From positions 806,001-870,000 of the forward strand of contig JALJCO010010235.1 of the NCBI GenBank assembly GCA_023101725.1: 64,000 nucleotides of DNA, written 5' to 3'. Numbering within the stretch: the stretch's first letter is position 1; each line of letters opens with the position of its first letter. The stretch comes from Atherinomorus stipes. Lineage: Eukaryota; Chordata; Actinopteri; Atheriniformes; Atherinidae. The position numbers and the translations under genes are program-made. The notes under the pieces were generated by a model. The model saw nothing but the letters and a program-made list of their open reading frames with translations, ran no database searches and was not told the origin of the DNA. Shown here piece after piece: positions 10,001-30,319 of the stretch.

Positions 10001-12591
10001 AGTCTGAGTTCATCAGTCTGAAGCCCAAACATTTGTTTAGTTTATTCATAATCCATCCTAATCCAGAGGGTTCAGTATGACGTTGGTCCACCTTTGCAGC
10101 TAGAACAGCTTCATCTTCTGGGAAGGCTGTCCACAAGGTTTAGGAGTGTTTCTGGGAGTTTTTGACCATCTTCCAGAAGCACATTCGTGAGGTCACACTG
10201 ATGTTGGACCAGAAGGCCTGGCTCTCAGTCTCCGCTCTAATTCATCCCAAAGGTGTTCTATGGGGTTTAGGTTAGGGATGCACAATAATTATCGGGCCGA
10301 CAACAGGAAATTATGACATCATTCCGATAAGCCCGATATCATGACGACTTACCCCACTAACTTCTTAGGGCTGGGAAAAAATATTGATACACTGAAATAT
10401 CGCAATATTTTCATTATGCATATTTCAAATAGATATTCAAAAATGCGATATTGATCTATTTTACGGGGTAAGATAATTGTGAAATCTTGCGAGATTTCAT
10501 GAAAACCCGCAAGATTTCTTGACTGAATGACGAAATCTCGCGAGATTTCATTGGTGAAATAGATCGATACCACATTTCAAAATATCGATATTATATCAGC
10601 ATGTGAAAATATCGCGATTATTTCAGTGTATCGATATTTGTTCCCAGCCCTATCAGGGCAACAGACTGCGATCAAATGGTCACATTTTGCGACTTAAATG
10701 TGAGCCGGAGCGAGTAAATTTTTCATACACTCGCGCATGTGCGACCAATAAAATGTGCTGTTTTCTTTCTGACAGACTTGCACACCAGGTCCGTGTGCGC
10801 CGCGTTCCGTGTGTGGCGCTGCGTCGCTATGAGGCCGTTTCAGTCGATGGTTTAACGCCACACCGGACGCAATCATCAATCATCAGAAGTCATCAGCGTC
10901 TCGTCGCGGCGTCGGGTCTATTTATGACAGCACATGCGTCCAACGCATCACGCTCTAAGCAGTGTAGCCAGGACCAGACAGGAAATGAGACACGGGAGCA
11001 GTCAGTGTAAAGTATCCGGTGAACTTAAAAAAAAAAAGCCCTCGCAGATTGGCAATGGCTGAATTATCATCGACACCAGATTAGAAGTCAATCATCAGGG
11101 GGTCTGAGTGGGTTTTTTCCATCATGGACGACAGGACTCTAATCCAGCCCTCTTTATCATGATTGTTATCACGTGAACTGGTGACATCATGCATGACCTT
11201 GCAATTTTGTCATCTGTTCCTGGTCCCTTCATCATAATTTCTTTATCATTAATCTATTTTTATATATATATCTGAGTGGAATGAGTCTGGGATATTTTTA
11301 ATGGTCAAAAATACCTAAACAAATAAATAGAGGTAAATTTGTCTTGGACTTTTTCTCTCCTTTTTGCTGATCCAATCCATGACTCAAAAACCGTAAACTG
11401 CTTCAAACCGTGAAGTCACCGACAACATGCAGGGAGCTGGCACCACACAACTAAAACATGACACTTAGAGTAAACACAGAGCCAGTCTGAGACATAAAAT
11501 GAGAGCTGTAACTTGTGAACATTGTAGTTTCTGCATTTATTGTTCAAGTATTTATCAGTAATTCAGTGAAAATGAGAGGAAATGTGAACATTTGCTTTGC
11601 AAGTTGATTTTGCTGTGCGCCCCTAAATTTTCTTCTTGTGCTCCTAAAAATTTAAGTTGGGGGCCACTGTGCTCCTAGTAAAAAAAGTTAGTCTGGAGCC
11701 CTGCCTATAACTTCTGACCCATACGGTTGGAATTTCTGATTTGGTATAATTAGGTATGTATGTGTGTTATTGGTATCGGTATCGGCCTTTAGGAGCTGAA
11801 ATTTATCGGTTAACGCTATCGGTTTTAAAAAAGTGGTTATCGTGCATCCCTAGTTGAGGTCAGGACTCTGTGCGGGCCAGTCCAGTTCCTCCACACCAGA
11901 CTCCGCATCCATGTCTTTATGGATGCAGGGATGAAGGGATCGCCACCTTATTGTGGTCAGGGGTTTGCGTCCCTCTGTGACCCTACGAGCTATATCAGCA
12001 TGAGCTTTAGTTTCAGGGGAGATCGGAGCTGGACAGGTCTGATAAACTGCAATCCATTTCTTTGGAGTTGGACTCCGTTAACAACCCAGTCCCACTAAGA
12101 AAACATGGGCTGAAGCATGATGTGTGCACGATGCCCCCTTCACATTTCTGATTTAGGAATATTTCTGAGTTGAAGTGTTAGACTGTAAATTCCTGTGCAT
12201 GAAAATGTGTCTAACCAGGTTTGGCCCCACACACGAACCCCAGATCGATCTGATAAATGAAGCTTTTAACCGTGTTGCTTTGCAGAGCTCGGACTCGGTG
12301 CAGCTGGCGCTGAAGCTGGACGGCTCGAAGCTGGAGGGAAGGCAGGTCCGCGTGAAGAGGTCTATGAAAAAGGAGAAGCAGAGTAACACGAGCAGCAAAG
12401 GAGCCACAAGGAAAGCCAACAAAAGCCCTGCAAAGGGTTCGGGACGTCAGACGGGACCTGGACGAGGAGGGTTCAAGCCCCCCAAAAGCTCCACCTCGTT
12501 CAAAGGAGTGATGGCGGATCCGAACAAAAAGACTAAAAAGAAAGGACTGAAGAAGAAGAAGGTGAAGCCACATAAGAAAGTTCATCTCTGA
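1072..12591 (+). CDS. rbm34: RBM34, RNA-binding motif protein 34 (complete, 11 coding exons)
   Basis: Nucleolar RNA-binding protein with two RRM domains, related to yeast Nop12 and presumed to act in large-subunit ribosome assembly. Coding exons: 1072-1091, 2412-2568, 4045-4178, 4282-4486, 5247-5306, 5390-5433, 5844-5927, 9350-9413, 9492-9534, 9606-9724, 12286-12591. They total 1236 nt (411 aa plus stop; human about 430 aa from memory) and every junction keeps phase with GT/AG. The conserved N-terminal block [12 protein letters not shown] is at about residues 30-41. RRM1 has RNP2 VFVGNLP (160-166) and AYVVF (219-223); RRM2 has IFVGNLS (263-269) and RNP1 GKGFGYVLF (301-309). The C-terminal tail is Lys-rich, as in nucleolar proteins. 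The weakest call is exon 1 (MKKKVL, 20 nt), chosen because its donor and phase fit exon 2. Intron 2 is a splice-signal minisatellite; introns 6, 7 and 10 hold transposons. Confidence 0.93.
2569..3790 (+). repeat. 27-bp minisatellite in RBM34 intron 2 (about 45 units)
   Basis: The tandem array begins at the first base of intron 2. Each unit starts GTACGT or GTATGT, continues with a pyrimidine-rich run (CCCACCTTACCCTCACCC) and ends CAG, where the next unit's GTACGT follows immediately. Two main variants alternate, CTCACCCCAG and CTTAACCCAG; a few units are short or 1-2 bp longer (for example near 2625-2645 and 3220-3240). The 27-bp period keeps reading frames open in all phases on both strands, which explains the long spurious ORFs here. 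The last units (3640-3790) are more degenerate. Confidence 0.97.
5478..5784. mobile_element. TTAA-flanked MITE in RBM34 intron 6
   Basis: A 307-bp element with inverted termini, AGGGATGCTGTGTAACTTTT on the left and the near-complement ending CACCATCCCT on the right. It is flanked by TTAA (5474-5477) and a mutated copy TTTA (5785-5788). It fills most of the 410-bp intron and ends about 60 bp before exon 7. No coding capacity. The TTAA target suggests piggyBac or Kolobok mobilisation. Confidence 0.7.
6376..6554. mobile_element. Tc1/mariner-type MITE
   Basis: A 179-bp AT-rich element with termini CAGTCGTCC and its near-complement GGGACGACTG, flanked by TA duplications (6374-6375, 6555-6556). 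It has no ORF and lies in RBM34 intron 7. Confidence 0.7.
7286..7470 (+). mobile_element. Truncated Tc1/mariner element, CAGGGAGTGCAGAATTATTA type
   Basis: The left terminus CAGGGAGTGCAGAATTATTA, preceded by TA, is followed by about 185 bp matching what I remember of a DNA element that is very uniform between fish species. The right end is missing; the match fades near 7470 in RBM34 intron 7. Confidence 0.6.
7866..9110 (-). mobile_element. L2-type LINE, 3' half, decayed
   Basis: Minus-strand non-LTR retrotransposon. From 9110 downward it encodes [19 protein letters not shown], then [15 protein letters not shown] (frameshifted near 8965), then the reverse-transcriptase active-site block [19 protein letters not shown] and [17 protein letters not shown] degraded C-terminal part and a 3' UTR (AAAGCACTTTGAATTGT) follow, ending in short TGCCTT repeats at 7866-7885. 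Many frameshifts; not active. It lies antisense in RBM34 intron 7. Bases 9111-9165 look like a separate hAT-like end (ATCGCCCAGCCCTA). Confidence 0.85.
10368..10650. mobile_element. Palindromic foldback MITE (copy 1)
   Basis: A 283-bp element, inverted from end to end. The left end is GGGCTGGGAAAAAATATTGA and the right end is its complement, flanked by TA on both sides (10366-10367, 10651-10652). The centre carries short CpG-containing palindromes of the form GAAATCTCGCGAGATTTC. A second copy lies at 14797-15095. Confidence 0.8.
10654..11703. mobile_element. TIR element nested in the hAT element (hAT-like)
   Basis: Termini CAGGGCAACAGACTGCG (left) and the inverse of CAGGGCTCCAGACTAAC (right) bound about 1050 bp. 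I found no clean target duplication. Long frames inside (10603-11010) do not resemble a transposase I recognise. Confidence 0.6.
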
Positions 12592-12619
12592 GTTGATGGA
12601 AAGTTCAACATTTATCAGA

Positions 12620-12625
12620 AATAAA
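12620..12625 (+). terminator. rbm34: RBM34 polyadenylation signal
   Basis: AATAAA lies 29 bases after the stop codon, followed by a GT-rich stretch (ATGTGGTGTTGGTTTTC), giving a very short 3' UTR. A second AATAAA at 12769-12774 is an alternative. Confidence 0.75.
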
Positions 12626-13117
12626 ATGTGGTGTTGGTTTTCATGTGTCTGGTTCCAAAGCTGGTTTGTAAAACTGCCTGAAACAACCGTGTGAACTTTA
12701 TTCAGCTTCGTTCAGCATCACGCGTCTGTAAAAGGATCCTGATCAAAAAGACTCAAAGCTCAGAGTCAAATAAAACTGGTTTTTCCTCCTTTACCCGGCT
12801 GGTGTTGGTGTTCATTACTTACTGTTACTGATTGTTTGTATAAAAAGCAAAGAACACGTTAGCTGGAGGCAGCAGGCGCGTTCACTCATACTCACTGAAA
12901 ATAAGTCTCCAACTTATCTATGTAACCTCAAGAAACGAAGAAGAAAAGAAGAAATGTTCTGTGCTGCAGAACATTCAGACTCACATTAAAATCACAAAAA
13001 ATCTTCCTCTTCATCAGGTCCGTGCGTTTGTATCGGTCAGAAAAGCAGAAAATTAGCAGCTATTGACATCAGTTGTTTTTCATGTGGTGCATCATGAATT
13101 CTTAGTCTTGCATTGCT
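12626..13117. other. RBM34 3' flank, no feature seen
   Basis: Unique-looking AT-rich sequence between the RBM34 polyadenylation signal and the first nested transposon. Apart from the alternative AATAAA at 12769 I see no gene or repeat. Confidence 0.5.
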
Positions 13118-13687
13118 GTGGTCTGTAGGGATGTGTACCGAGTAACGGTTCAGAATATTAACGATACCAGAGTACCATTAAGATTATAGACAAATGATAC
13201 TGTTACTGATACTTTTTGAACGTCTGCCTAACAGTTGCGGAATCACGGTGGTGGAGTAAAAATCCTATTCTGGCAGGATTAGTAGGCTGTGGACCACATG
13301 TAATTTATTATAATTACAGAGATTGTCTGTGATTAGTGATGTAATAATTTCCCTGCAAAATACCTACTATGATTTTCTAACGTCCTGGACAGAAATGACA
13401 CGTGATTTGGCAGTATTTGTTTCCTGGATGCATTTAATTTCTTTTTTGGTGAAGAACGGAGGCTGCAAAATAGGTTTTCCTTCCATATTACTATGTTTAT
13501 AATAATTTATAAAGTATTAACTTTGGAGTCGGTGTGACTGGGAGAAGTTTCACCAGTCATGTACAGGCCTATATGAAAAATGCCGTAAATGGTATTTTCC
13601 CGCAGCGAGAAACGTTCATTTTGGGCAACATGCAGACATGGTGCGAGTTCTCAAAGCGAGTTATTTCAACACATTTCTCTCAATCCT

Positions 13688-14577
13688 TCATTCTCAAACT
13701 GCGGTACACAGAGGAAAGCAGGGCTGGAATTTCATGGCAGCCACGATGGCCATGGTGTATAGCTTGTGTCCAAAATAAGGAGGATACGGGTTCACCCTTG
13801 TCATGCAGGAGCTTCCTTTCTGATATGCTTTCTCTTGGCGAAATACGCTTAAATTTGGATTTTCAACACAGTTGCGGTGTTAACCCTCATTGTGGGCAGT
13901 GGATGATGAAGAGTTGATGTGTGGGCCTTGGGCACTATCACAGGCATCATAAATGAGGATCAGGTGACCGAGAACATGAAAAATCTGAATGTGGGCATGT
14001 CTTGGAGAGAAAACATTGAATTTGAAAAGAAGATTCTACCTCACGGGGTCTGGAGATGCACACAAACACTCTTTTGGGACATTAGCGAAGCCTCACAGTT
14101 AGAATTTTAAATATCAGAGGTCAGAAAGAAAGTTATGGCTGCTGGTTATTTTAGCAAACCTGAAGGGGACCTCAGCTCTCCTGATGAAGGAAATTCATCA
14201 TCCTTCTTGTTTAGAATGGATGAGAATTCAAAACAAAAATGCTTGCTACAGTAAAACCCTCACAAATATAACAGCACAAAACAGCAGGTGGAGTGAAAAT
14301 GTATCTAGTGTAAACAAAATAAAGATTTAGCACAAAGATACTTTCATCACTACAGACTAGAAATGAAAGACGGCAGGTGTGTTTTTGGTCCCGCTTGTGA
14401 AAATGGAGTTCATTCTCACATTAAAAGTAATCGGTTCATGATTGCCTCCTCTGTGAAAACTCCATAACTAATAGGGTAAGCCTTTGCTGCTGTATGTTCA
14501 GGTTGGTCACGATGGTTGTGCGTGGAGAGCTCAATGTTCTCTCAGGTGGTACAAACTAAAAAGTTTGAGAAGCACTG
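13688..14577. mobile_element. Probable hAT-like insertion (TCTCAAACTGCGGTAC ends)
   Basis: TTCTCAAACTGCGGTACAC at the left and GGTGGTACAAACTAAAAAGT..TTGAGAAGCACTG at the right are inverted versions of a terminal sequence common in vertebrate hAT elements. Exact ends and duplication are unclear. The frame at 13534-13917 across it is not recognised. Confidence 0.45.
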
Positions 14578-14644
14578 CTCCATCATGTGCTGCTGATGGA
14601 AACATCGCGTAAGCAGATGCTACGTAGCACGTTGACATATCTGT

Positions 14645-15395
14645 TAGGGCTGTGCGATATACTGATATATCACATTATGATATTTACATGAGAGAGAGAT
14701 GATATTTACACATATCATTATATTGCGATATTAGTTGTGCCAATTTTTTTTGCTTTATTTTTTCATAATGACCCAGCTGCAGCTGATTATTCTATAAGGG
14801 TGGGAAAAAAATATCGATACACTGAAATATTGCGATATTTTCATATGCTGATACCATATCTCTATTTAAAAAACACGGTATCGATCTATTTTACTAATGA
14901 AATCTCGGGAGATATCGTTTTGTTACGAAATCTCATGAGATTTCACGAAATACTACGAGATTTCGTAACCAAGCGATGATATCTTGTGAGATTTCATTAG
15001 TAAAATAGATCGATACAGCGTTTTTAAATATAAATATGGTATCGGCATATGAAAATATCGCAATATTTCAGTGTATCAATATTTTTTCCCACCCCTATTA
15101 TTTAAACTGTTTGAAAAACAATCCTCCCCAAGAATTTTTGCAAAGAAATCATAAAAAACAGCCAACTATCTTTGATTACTTTGATTTAACAAACATTTCA
15201 AACCAGTGTTTTGTCAATTCCATCGTTGCAGTGGAGCGATAACTTTACACTAAACATGTTATAACACTAAAAAAATAGGTGTTTGATATGAAATGAAACT
15301 TTCAGATAAAATAGGGTAAAATATACAGGTATATATCTTCATCTAAAATAAATACTGTATATTGTGATATATTTGGTCCATATCGCCCAGCCCTA
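14645..15395. mobile_element. hAT MITE with 8-bp duplication
   Basis: Termini TAGGGCTGTGCGATATA and the inverse TATCGCCCAGCCCTA, flanked by ATATCTGT (14637-14644) and ATGTCTGT (15396-15403), a 7 of 8 match. It contains a second insertion, the foldback at 14797-15095, and no coding region. Confidence 0.85.
14797..15095. mobile_element. Palindromic foldback MITE (copy 2)
   Basis: A 299-bp near-complete palindrome of the same family as 10368-10650. Ends are AGGGTGGGAAAAAAATATCG and the inverse, flanked by TA (14795-14796, 15096-15097), with central GAAATCTC..GAGATTTC palindromes. Confidence 0.8.
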
Positions 15396-16060
15396 ATGTC
15401 TGTGAATTTCAGTTAGATCTCAGACTTCGGTTATCCTGTGCGAGTGCGCAACAGAAAACAACACGTCAGAAGGCATTTTATTTATTACGTGGTCCCCAAT
15501 ACTAATCCCGTCAGAATAGGGCTTATGACAGACACTTATTCTCATAGCTGTCCTTCACCTGCTTTGCTTCCAGCCTCTTAAACATAATCTGAACAAGTTT
15601 CTCCACCATTGGAGACGCACTCTATCCAGAGACGTCTTAACTGCAACCTCAGACAGTAAATAAGTTGCATTTTCTTAAAAACTGGCCAAATGCTTCAGAA
15701 GTTCCTCCAATTGTACCATTTATATATGATTTTCTCTATGATCCTCTGTTAGAAGTGTTTAATTATAAGAGTAGTTTCTGTTCTGTCCTGATTCTCCTTG
15801 TAGGAACACACCCCCCGCCCAAAAAAATTAATCTTTTATCTATTTTGTGTTGACTTTGTCGTTTACTCTAAATTTTGTTGTATTATCGATAAGGGTGTTG
15901 ATAAAAATTGGTACCGATAAGGAGTATCAATATTGGTGTCGATAAAATCATGATATTCAGCTGTGGTGGTCTGACACTTTACGACCAATAAACTCTCTCT
16001 CTCCAGATTATTGACACTCAGCAACAAACCACAACAAACTACGCAGCTTTTTACCATTTT

Positions 16061-16066
16061 TTTATT
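16061..16066 (-). terminator. tomm20: Candidate TOMM20 polyadenylation signal
   Basis: TTTATT on the plus strand (AATAAA on the minus strand) is the first such hexamer downstream of the TOMM20 stop. It implies a 3' UTR of about 520 nt that ends before the hAT element. This is motif evidence only. Confidence 0.35.
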
Positions 16067-16583
16067 TTCCAAAGAGGGTTTTTCTCTTTAAAACTGAACT
16101 AAACATTTTGTCACTTTTTAAAAAGTGTTTCTGTGTCTAGACAGAAAAGAACAAGTGATAAAATAAATAGACAGACGCCCGTTTCTGCAACACGTTGCTA
16201 CTGATGAGGTGGAGATGCGGCACCAACGTGTCAGACGCTGTAAACCAGGAGCATGATGCGGTCAGGATGCGTGCTACGCCACCCTGAAGACGGAACCGAT
16301 ATTCAACAAAACCCCCGTCAGGTTCATCATTACATCACCTACTGAGGGACAAAGAGACACTTGGTTGGATTTTCATACCAGTACCCCAAAACGGGTAATA
16401 TAAGTTAAAAAAACAGACATGGATAACCCTGCAATAAAAAACTGGATCCCTTTAGTACGCCTTGGTGGGAGGTGATGGACATCAGCCCAGCAGGGGGGGC
16501 TGAGGCGCTGGCAGGTCATGATGGAAGGAGAGGGTCCACATGAGGAGGAGGAGGAGGATGGTATGCTCCTCTTCATCCACTCC

Positions 16584-26200
<9,617 letters not shown>

Positions 26201-28585
26201 TAGTGATATAAATGATGCTGGGTGTAATTTAATTAAATTTGACGTCATATTTGGATTTTTTTTCAAAGCTGAATTTCACATATTGGATCTGCAGATTGTT
26301 TTTTGTTTGTTTGTGGATTTAATGTTCATCCAGAGTGGCCTCAGACAGGAAAAACAAAACAATACAAAAAAAAAAAAAAAAAACCATCTGGGATTTCCAA
26401 AATGTGCCACAGTACAGTCACAAATATTGACCATTTTACAGACAACCTTCCAGTCAGAAATAGTGAGGGAAGAAAGGGAAATGAGCCTCAAGAGTCACTG
26501 AATATTCCTTCAAACTGTAGGAAAATATGGAAAGAAGGACTAATATGTTAGATGGTTTGGTTTGTTTGCGTTTAAATTTCTTTAAAAAGTTAAACCCTGG
26601 ACAGGCTGGCATCTGACAACCACTCACATTCACTCAGGGTGAATTTAGGAGCAGGTGAAGCGAACATAATTCTGACTGTAGGAGGAAGCCAAAGAACCAG
26701 GACAGACCTCATTCATGAGGAAGACATGCAGACACCTCAGCAAGAAGCAGCTAGATCCAGGAACCTTCCTGCTGTGCCATAACAGTGCCAAGCACACCAC
26801 TGTGCAGCTCTGATTTAATCTGGTAAAGCTTCAAAATGTCCACCGTGTGCTCCTTACTGATGGCAACTTAAATAACAAGTTTTCAAAAATGAAATTTCAC
26901 GAAAGCTTCCAAGGAACTCAAGTTTCTGTCCAAGTTTGACCCCTTTCTTATATTTATGTAAAACACGCAGATAAAAACAACATGTTGACCTTGTCTGACA
27001 TGTTGAAGTAGTTTAGGTTCTACTGAACTATTAACAGTATGAGGAGGTGCCCAGAATTTTGCATGACATTGATGCACATTCATGCACACTAGTTTGGTGT
27101 TAACGCTTTAGTTCAAGCTTGTGCAAGTGACTCTGGTCTGCCAGCAGGGGTAGCTGTGGCTCCAGCACAGCATCTGTAATGTGCACTAAAAACAATTTAC
27201 AGGAAAACACACACACATACTCCAGTTCTGTGTGAGTCAGTCTAACCCTGTCAGAATCACGTCTTACTTTGGTACTGATGGGAGCTTTCACTCCAGCATG
27301 TATGAACACTGCATGTGTGTGTGTGTGTGTTGCAGAAAACTGCCTTGCAGACCCCCAGAGAGCACGAAAACCAATACCAGGTTCAGACTGCGGCATCCGA
27401 GCCAGCTGATGACTGGATCTATGATGAGTCTTGTGACGTAAACCCTCAAGTCCAAAGAAGCAAGGACTGTGTGTAAAATGCAAATCAGTAGATGAATCCA
27501 ATGACTTTCCTGTAAACCAACATTTTTTTTAAAGTGTCAAGTAATTTTGCAAGACAACACTCCAAGACCAAATAAGTAGTTTTGTGCAGTTCAAAGTCAA
27601 TCAGACTTGTAGACACGTAAATGTCTGATGTTTAAGAGGCCCACTCTCTAGCTGCTAGCTCTTAGCTCGGAAACTTCTCTCCGTGACGTGACGTCATCAA
27701 GATAAGCAGTTGCGGTCGGCTCATTGAGTTACATGTACAATCAAAGCCTTGGAACTGACAACTAACAGCCTGTAAGGCCCACACTTAGTGGACTCAGAAC
27801 TGTAGCGGATCTAGAACAGCACCAACTGGACCCACAACTGTCAGTCATGACAGTGGCGAGGCACTAGTTCCCTGCGTTAGCTTGCGGCTAACTCGCGGCA
27901 AATAATTAGCCTTTAAAAATGAGAAGAATTACTGACATCTAGAGATAAAGATGGGTATAGCAATGACTTTATATGCCAAGCACTGTAGTGAATGTATGGT
28001 GGCCATCAGTGGCCAAAATTCTCCCAGATATAAAGATGTTTTCATCTGTGAGTGGATCCAGAGGTCTCAGGTGTAGCTATGACTGAACTACAGGTAACTA
28101 CTTTTAATATCTTTCAAGGCCTTACTTATCCCAAACAGTGCTCTAATTCCCATTAAACAAAGCTGGTAGAGCAAGTTCAGAGTTTTCACTTCACACTCAT
28201 TGTTTTGTCCCTTCAGAGACACTGTAGTAAAAATAGTAGCACAAATATGGCAGCCTACATCTAAACCCCGAGCAAGTAGATAAAAATGACTTATTTTTCT
28301 AAGAAAATAAACACATAACAGCGATTGTAGTGCAGCAATCACACATCAATAGAAACACAGTTTTTAATTATACATTTTTCTGCCATTGACCTTTGATTTT
28401 GTGACATACTGCACATTTAAGTTATCTTATAATGTATTATAGAAGTATTGTATCGGGACTTGGCATTGGCCAATGACTTGACTCTGACTTCAGGAAAACC
28501 CTGATCAGGAGATCTCTATCCAAAGTTCTTTATTAACACCAGAAAACATAGCTAGATTAGTAGCTAAGTGCTTTTTTGAAGATGT
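26201..28585. other. TOMM20 upstream intergenic DNA with a worn LINE-like tail
   Basis: AT-rich, with an A-run at 26368. At 26590-26760, CCTGGACAGGCTGGCATCTG..CACATTCACTCAGGG..GTAGGAGGAAGCC resembles the 3' part of a very old fish LINE, in diverged form. A short GT tract lies at 27315-27331. I see no splice-bounded exon; frames such as 27100-27501 resemble nothing I know. Confidence 0.4.
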
Positions 28586-28866
28586 CCATGTGGGGGCCCA
28601 TAAGGGTTAAATTTTGGCTGCATATGAGGGACCCAAGTGGGTTTGTCCACGGTTTCCATGGTGGCCCCACATGTGTTTGCCCGTGTGGGTTTCCACATAT
28701 GGGGCCAGTGTCACTGAAACTATGAGATCTGCAAATTTGCCCAGTTCAAGCCCATGCCCATAGGCTACATGGGCAAACACAGGTGGGGCCACCATGGAAA
28801 CCGTGGACAAACCGACTTGGGTCCCTCATATGCAGCCCAAATGTAACCCATATGGGCCCCACATGG
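28586..28866. mobile_element. Foldback MITE (CCATGTGGGGGCCCAT ends)
   Basis: 281 bp. The left arm CCATGTGGGGGCCCATAAGG..GGTTTGTCCACGGTTTCCAT pairs with the inverse right arm ending GGGCCCCACATGG over about 110 bp with few mismatches. A loop of about 70 bp contains a second, smaller palindrome. Confidence 0.75.
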
Positions 28867-28993
28867 AAATGCTGGGATCTGAAAACAAGCTAAACCTAGC
28901 AACAAAGTTGCTTATATAGCAACACTGTAAAGAATGGGTCCTTACATGTTAGAAATGGACAGTTCTGGTCCATTTCTAACAGCTAGCTGCTGT

Positions 28994-29804
28994 TAGTGGT
29001 GGGCACATTGATCCAAACATACCATCGTTGGTATCGAATTTATCAATATTAGTGAGACAGCATCGATTCTTAATGCCAGACTTAAAAACTGTTAGAATCT
29101 TCATAAATAAAGACGATAAAGTGGTTTTTGGTGGATTTGGTTCAAAGCTGTGACAAAGCACCTTCATGCCCCAAACCACATGGTGTAAGTAATAGCTTTA
29201 TGTGTTTTTAAAAAAATGAATGCATTAATTCCACATTAAAACACATTAATTTTTACAGCCCTATTGAAACATATCATAGCATTATCGACAATAATAGCTC
29301 TTTATTTACTTGGTATTAGGGATATAACCATGTAAAAATTTCTAATGTCTACTTTGTACGTTTCAAAGGGGAAAACCCTCCAGAGTAATGTTCACGCAGG
29401 TGCCTTTGTTGCATTCCACAATGTTGCAAACTAGGGATGCACTGAAAATTTGGCCACTGAAAGTTTGTGGCCGAACATGACCCAAAAGTGCATTTTTGGT
29501 TTTCGTCCGAAAGACATCAATTCCCAAAACAACACGGCCGAAAGGCGGCAAACAGCGCATCCAGCATGCGATTTATGCGCTTTGTGTTTTCATGTGAGAA
29601 CATATTTAATTTCAGTCTTTCAGCAGCCAGTCAGTTAACAGCCTGTATTATTATTTGTTGTAGTACTACAGAGATAAATTTAAAAGGCATTATGTGATAT
29701 ACACATAAGTAGGGTCAAACTAAATATTTTATTTTAAATTTTAATTTATATTCTGCATGGTATCAGATTGATACCAAATCTTGCAGTATCACACATCACT
29801 ACAG
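28994..29804. mobile_element. Possible hAT-like remnants
   Basis: TAGTGGTGGGCACATTGATCC at the left and the inverse of TAGTGATGTGTGATACTGC at the right, with TATCGAATTTATC and GGTATCAGATTGATACC inside, look like a decayed element with TGATACC-type ends. A second hAT-like end starts at 29431 (TAGGGATGCACTGAAAA). Boundaries uncertain. Confidence 0.35.
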
Positions 29805-30319
29805 GTCATGAGATATCTGGGTGACTTCACTTCTTTTACTTTAGTTCTTTTCTTGGTCATAACAGCTATCCTGAAACTTTGTTTTTTGTTAAACTCCTTT
29901 GTTTTAGGAAAGTCTCTTTTCCAAATCTCCCATCATTCCTTTGCATACCAAAGCCAGAGACACGGTTGTTACGGTGCTGTAAACCCAGGATGAAAACCAG
30001 CATTTCTGTGACTTTGGCAAGAATTTGGAAACATAAACAGCTGTGTGAAGACATCAGCTTTGGAAGAACAAATCACTCCACTTCCTCTGCTTGTCCTGAA
30101 ACTCTGAAGCCACTTATTCACCCTGATTTTATTAAATATAAGCACCACAGCTGCTTCACACATCTGAATTTAATCCAGAGTACTGCAATGTTTCCTAGAA
30201 GAAACAGTGTTGGGTTCAAAGCTGTGTCTTCCACGGACAGAAATTCCCTCCATCTGCTCCTCTTCCAGAGAAACACCAGGTTTCAGTGAAAACCTCAGGA
30301 GTCATGTGTCCTTCCCATC

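Larger units (their letters stand above)
10273..11852. mobile_element. hAT-type element with 8-bp target duplication, itself carrying two insertions
   Basis: Termini are TAGGGATGCACAATAA (left) and TTATCGTGCATCCCTA (right), which are inverted repeats. The flanks GTTTAGGT (10265-10272) and GTTGAGGT (11853-11860) match at 7 of 8 bases, the duplication length of hAT elements. Inside are a foldback MITE (10368-10650) and another TIR element (10654-11703), leaving only about 240 bp of its own sequence. No transposase ORF. Confidence 0.85.
10073..12165 (-). pseudogene. Tc1/mariner transposase remnant split by a hAT insertion
   Basis: On the minus strand the two parts, 12165-11853 and 10264-10073, join to read [13 protein letters not shown] then [17 protein letters not shown]. 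This is the last catalytic aspartate region of Tc1/mariner (DDE) transposases. Downstream codons contain stops. The reading frame is broken exactly at DLNP by the 1580-bp hAT element at 10273-11852. It lies in RBM34 intron 10, antisense to the gene. Confidence 0.8.
13126..15965. mobile_element. Long hAT-type element with perfect 8-bp duplication, host to nested insertions
   Basis: The left end TAGGGATGTGTACCGAGTA and a degraded right end (ATAAAATCATGATATTCAGC) are bounded by GTGGTCTG at 13118-13125 and 15966-15973. Both ends and the segment at 15530-15630 (TAGCTGTCCTTCACC..) align with the short complete copy at 33179-33586, which fixes the family. At 2840 bp it is far longer than that copy because other elements lie inside, including 14645-15395. 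No intact transposase was recognised. It occupies most of the RBM34-TOMM20 gap. Confidence 0.8.

Noticed and set aside
13534..14110. Two adjacent plus-strand frames as a possible gene between RBM34 and TOMM20
   Set aside because: They lie inside nested hAT elements, match no family I know, and have no splice pattern.
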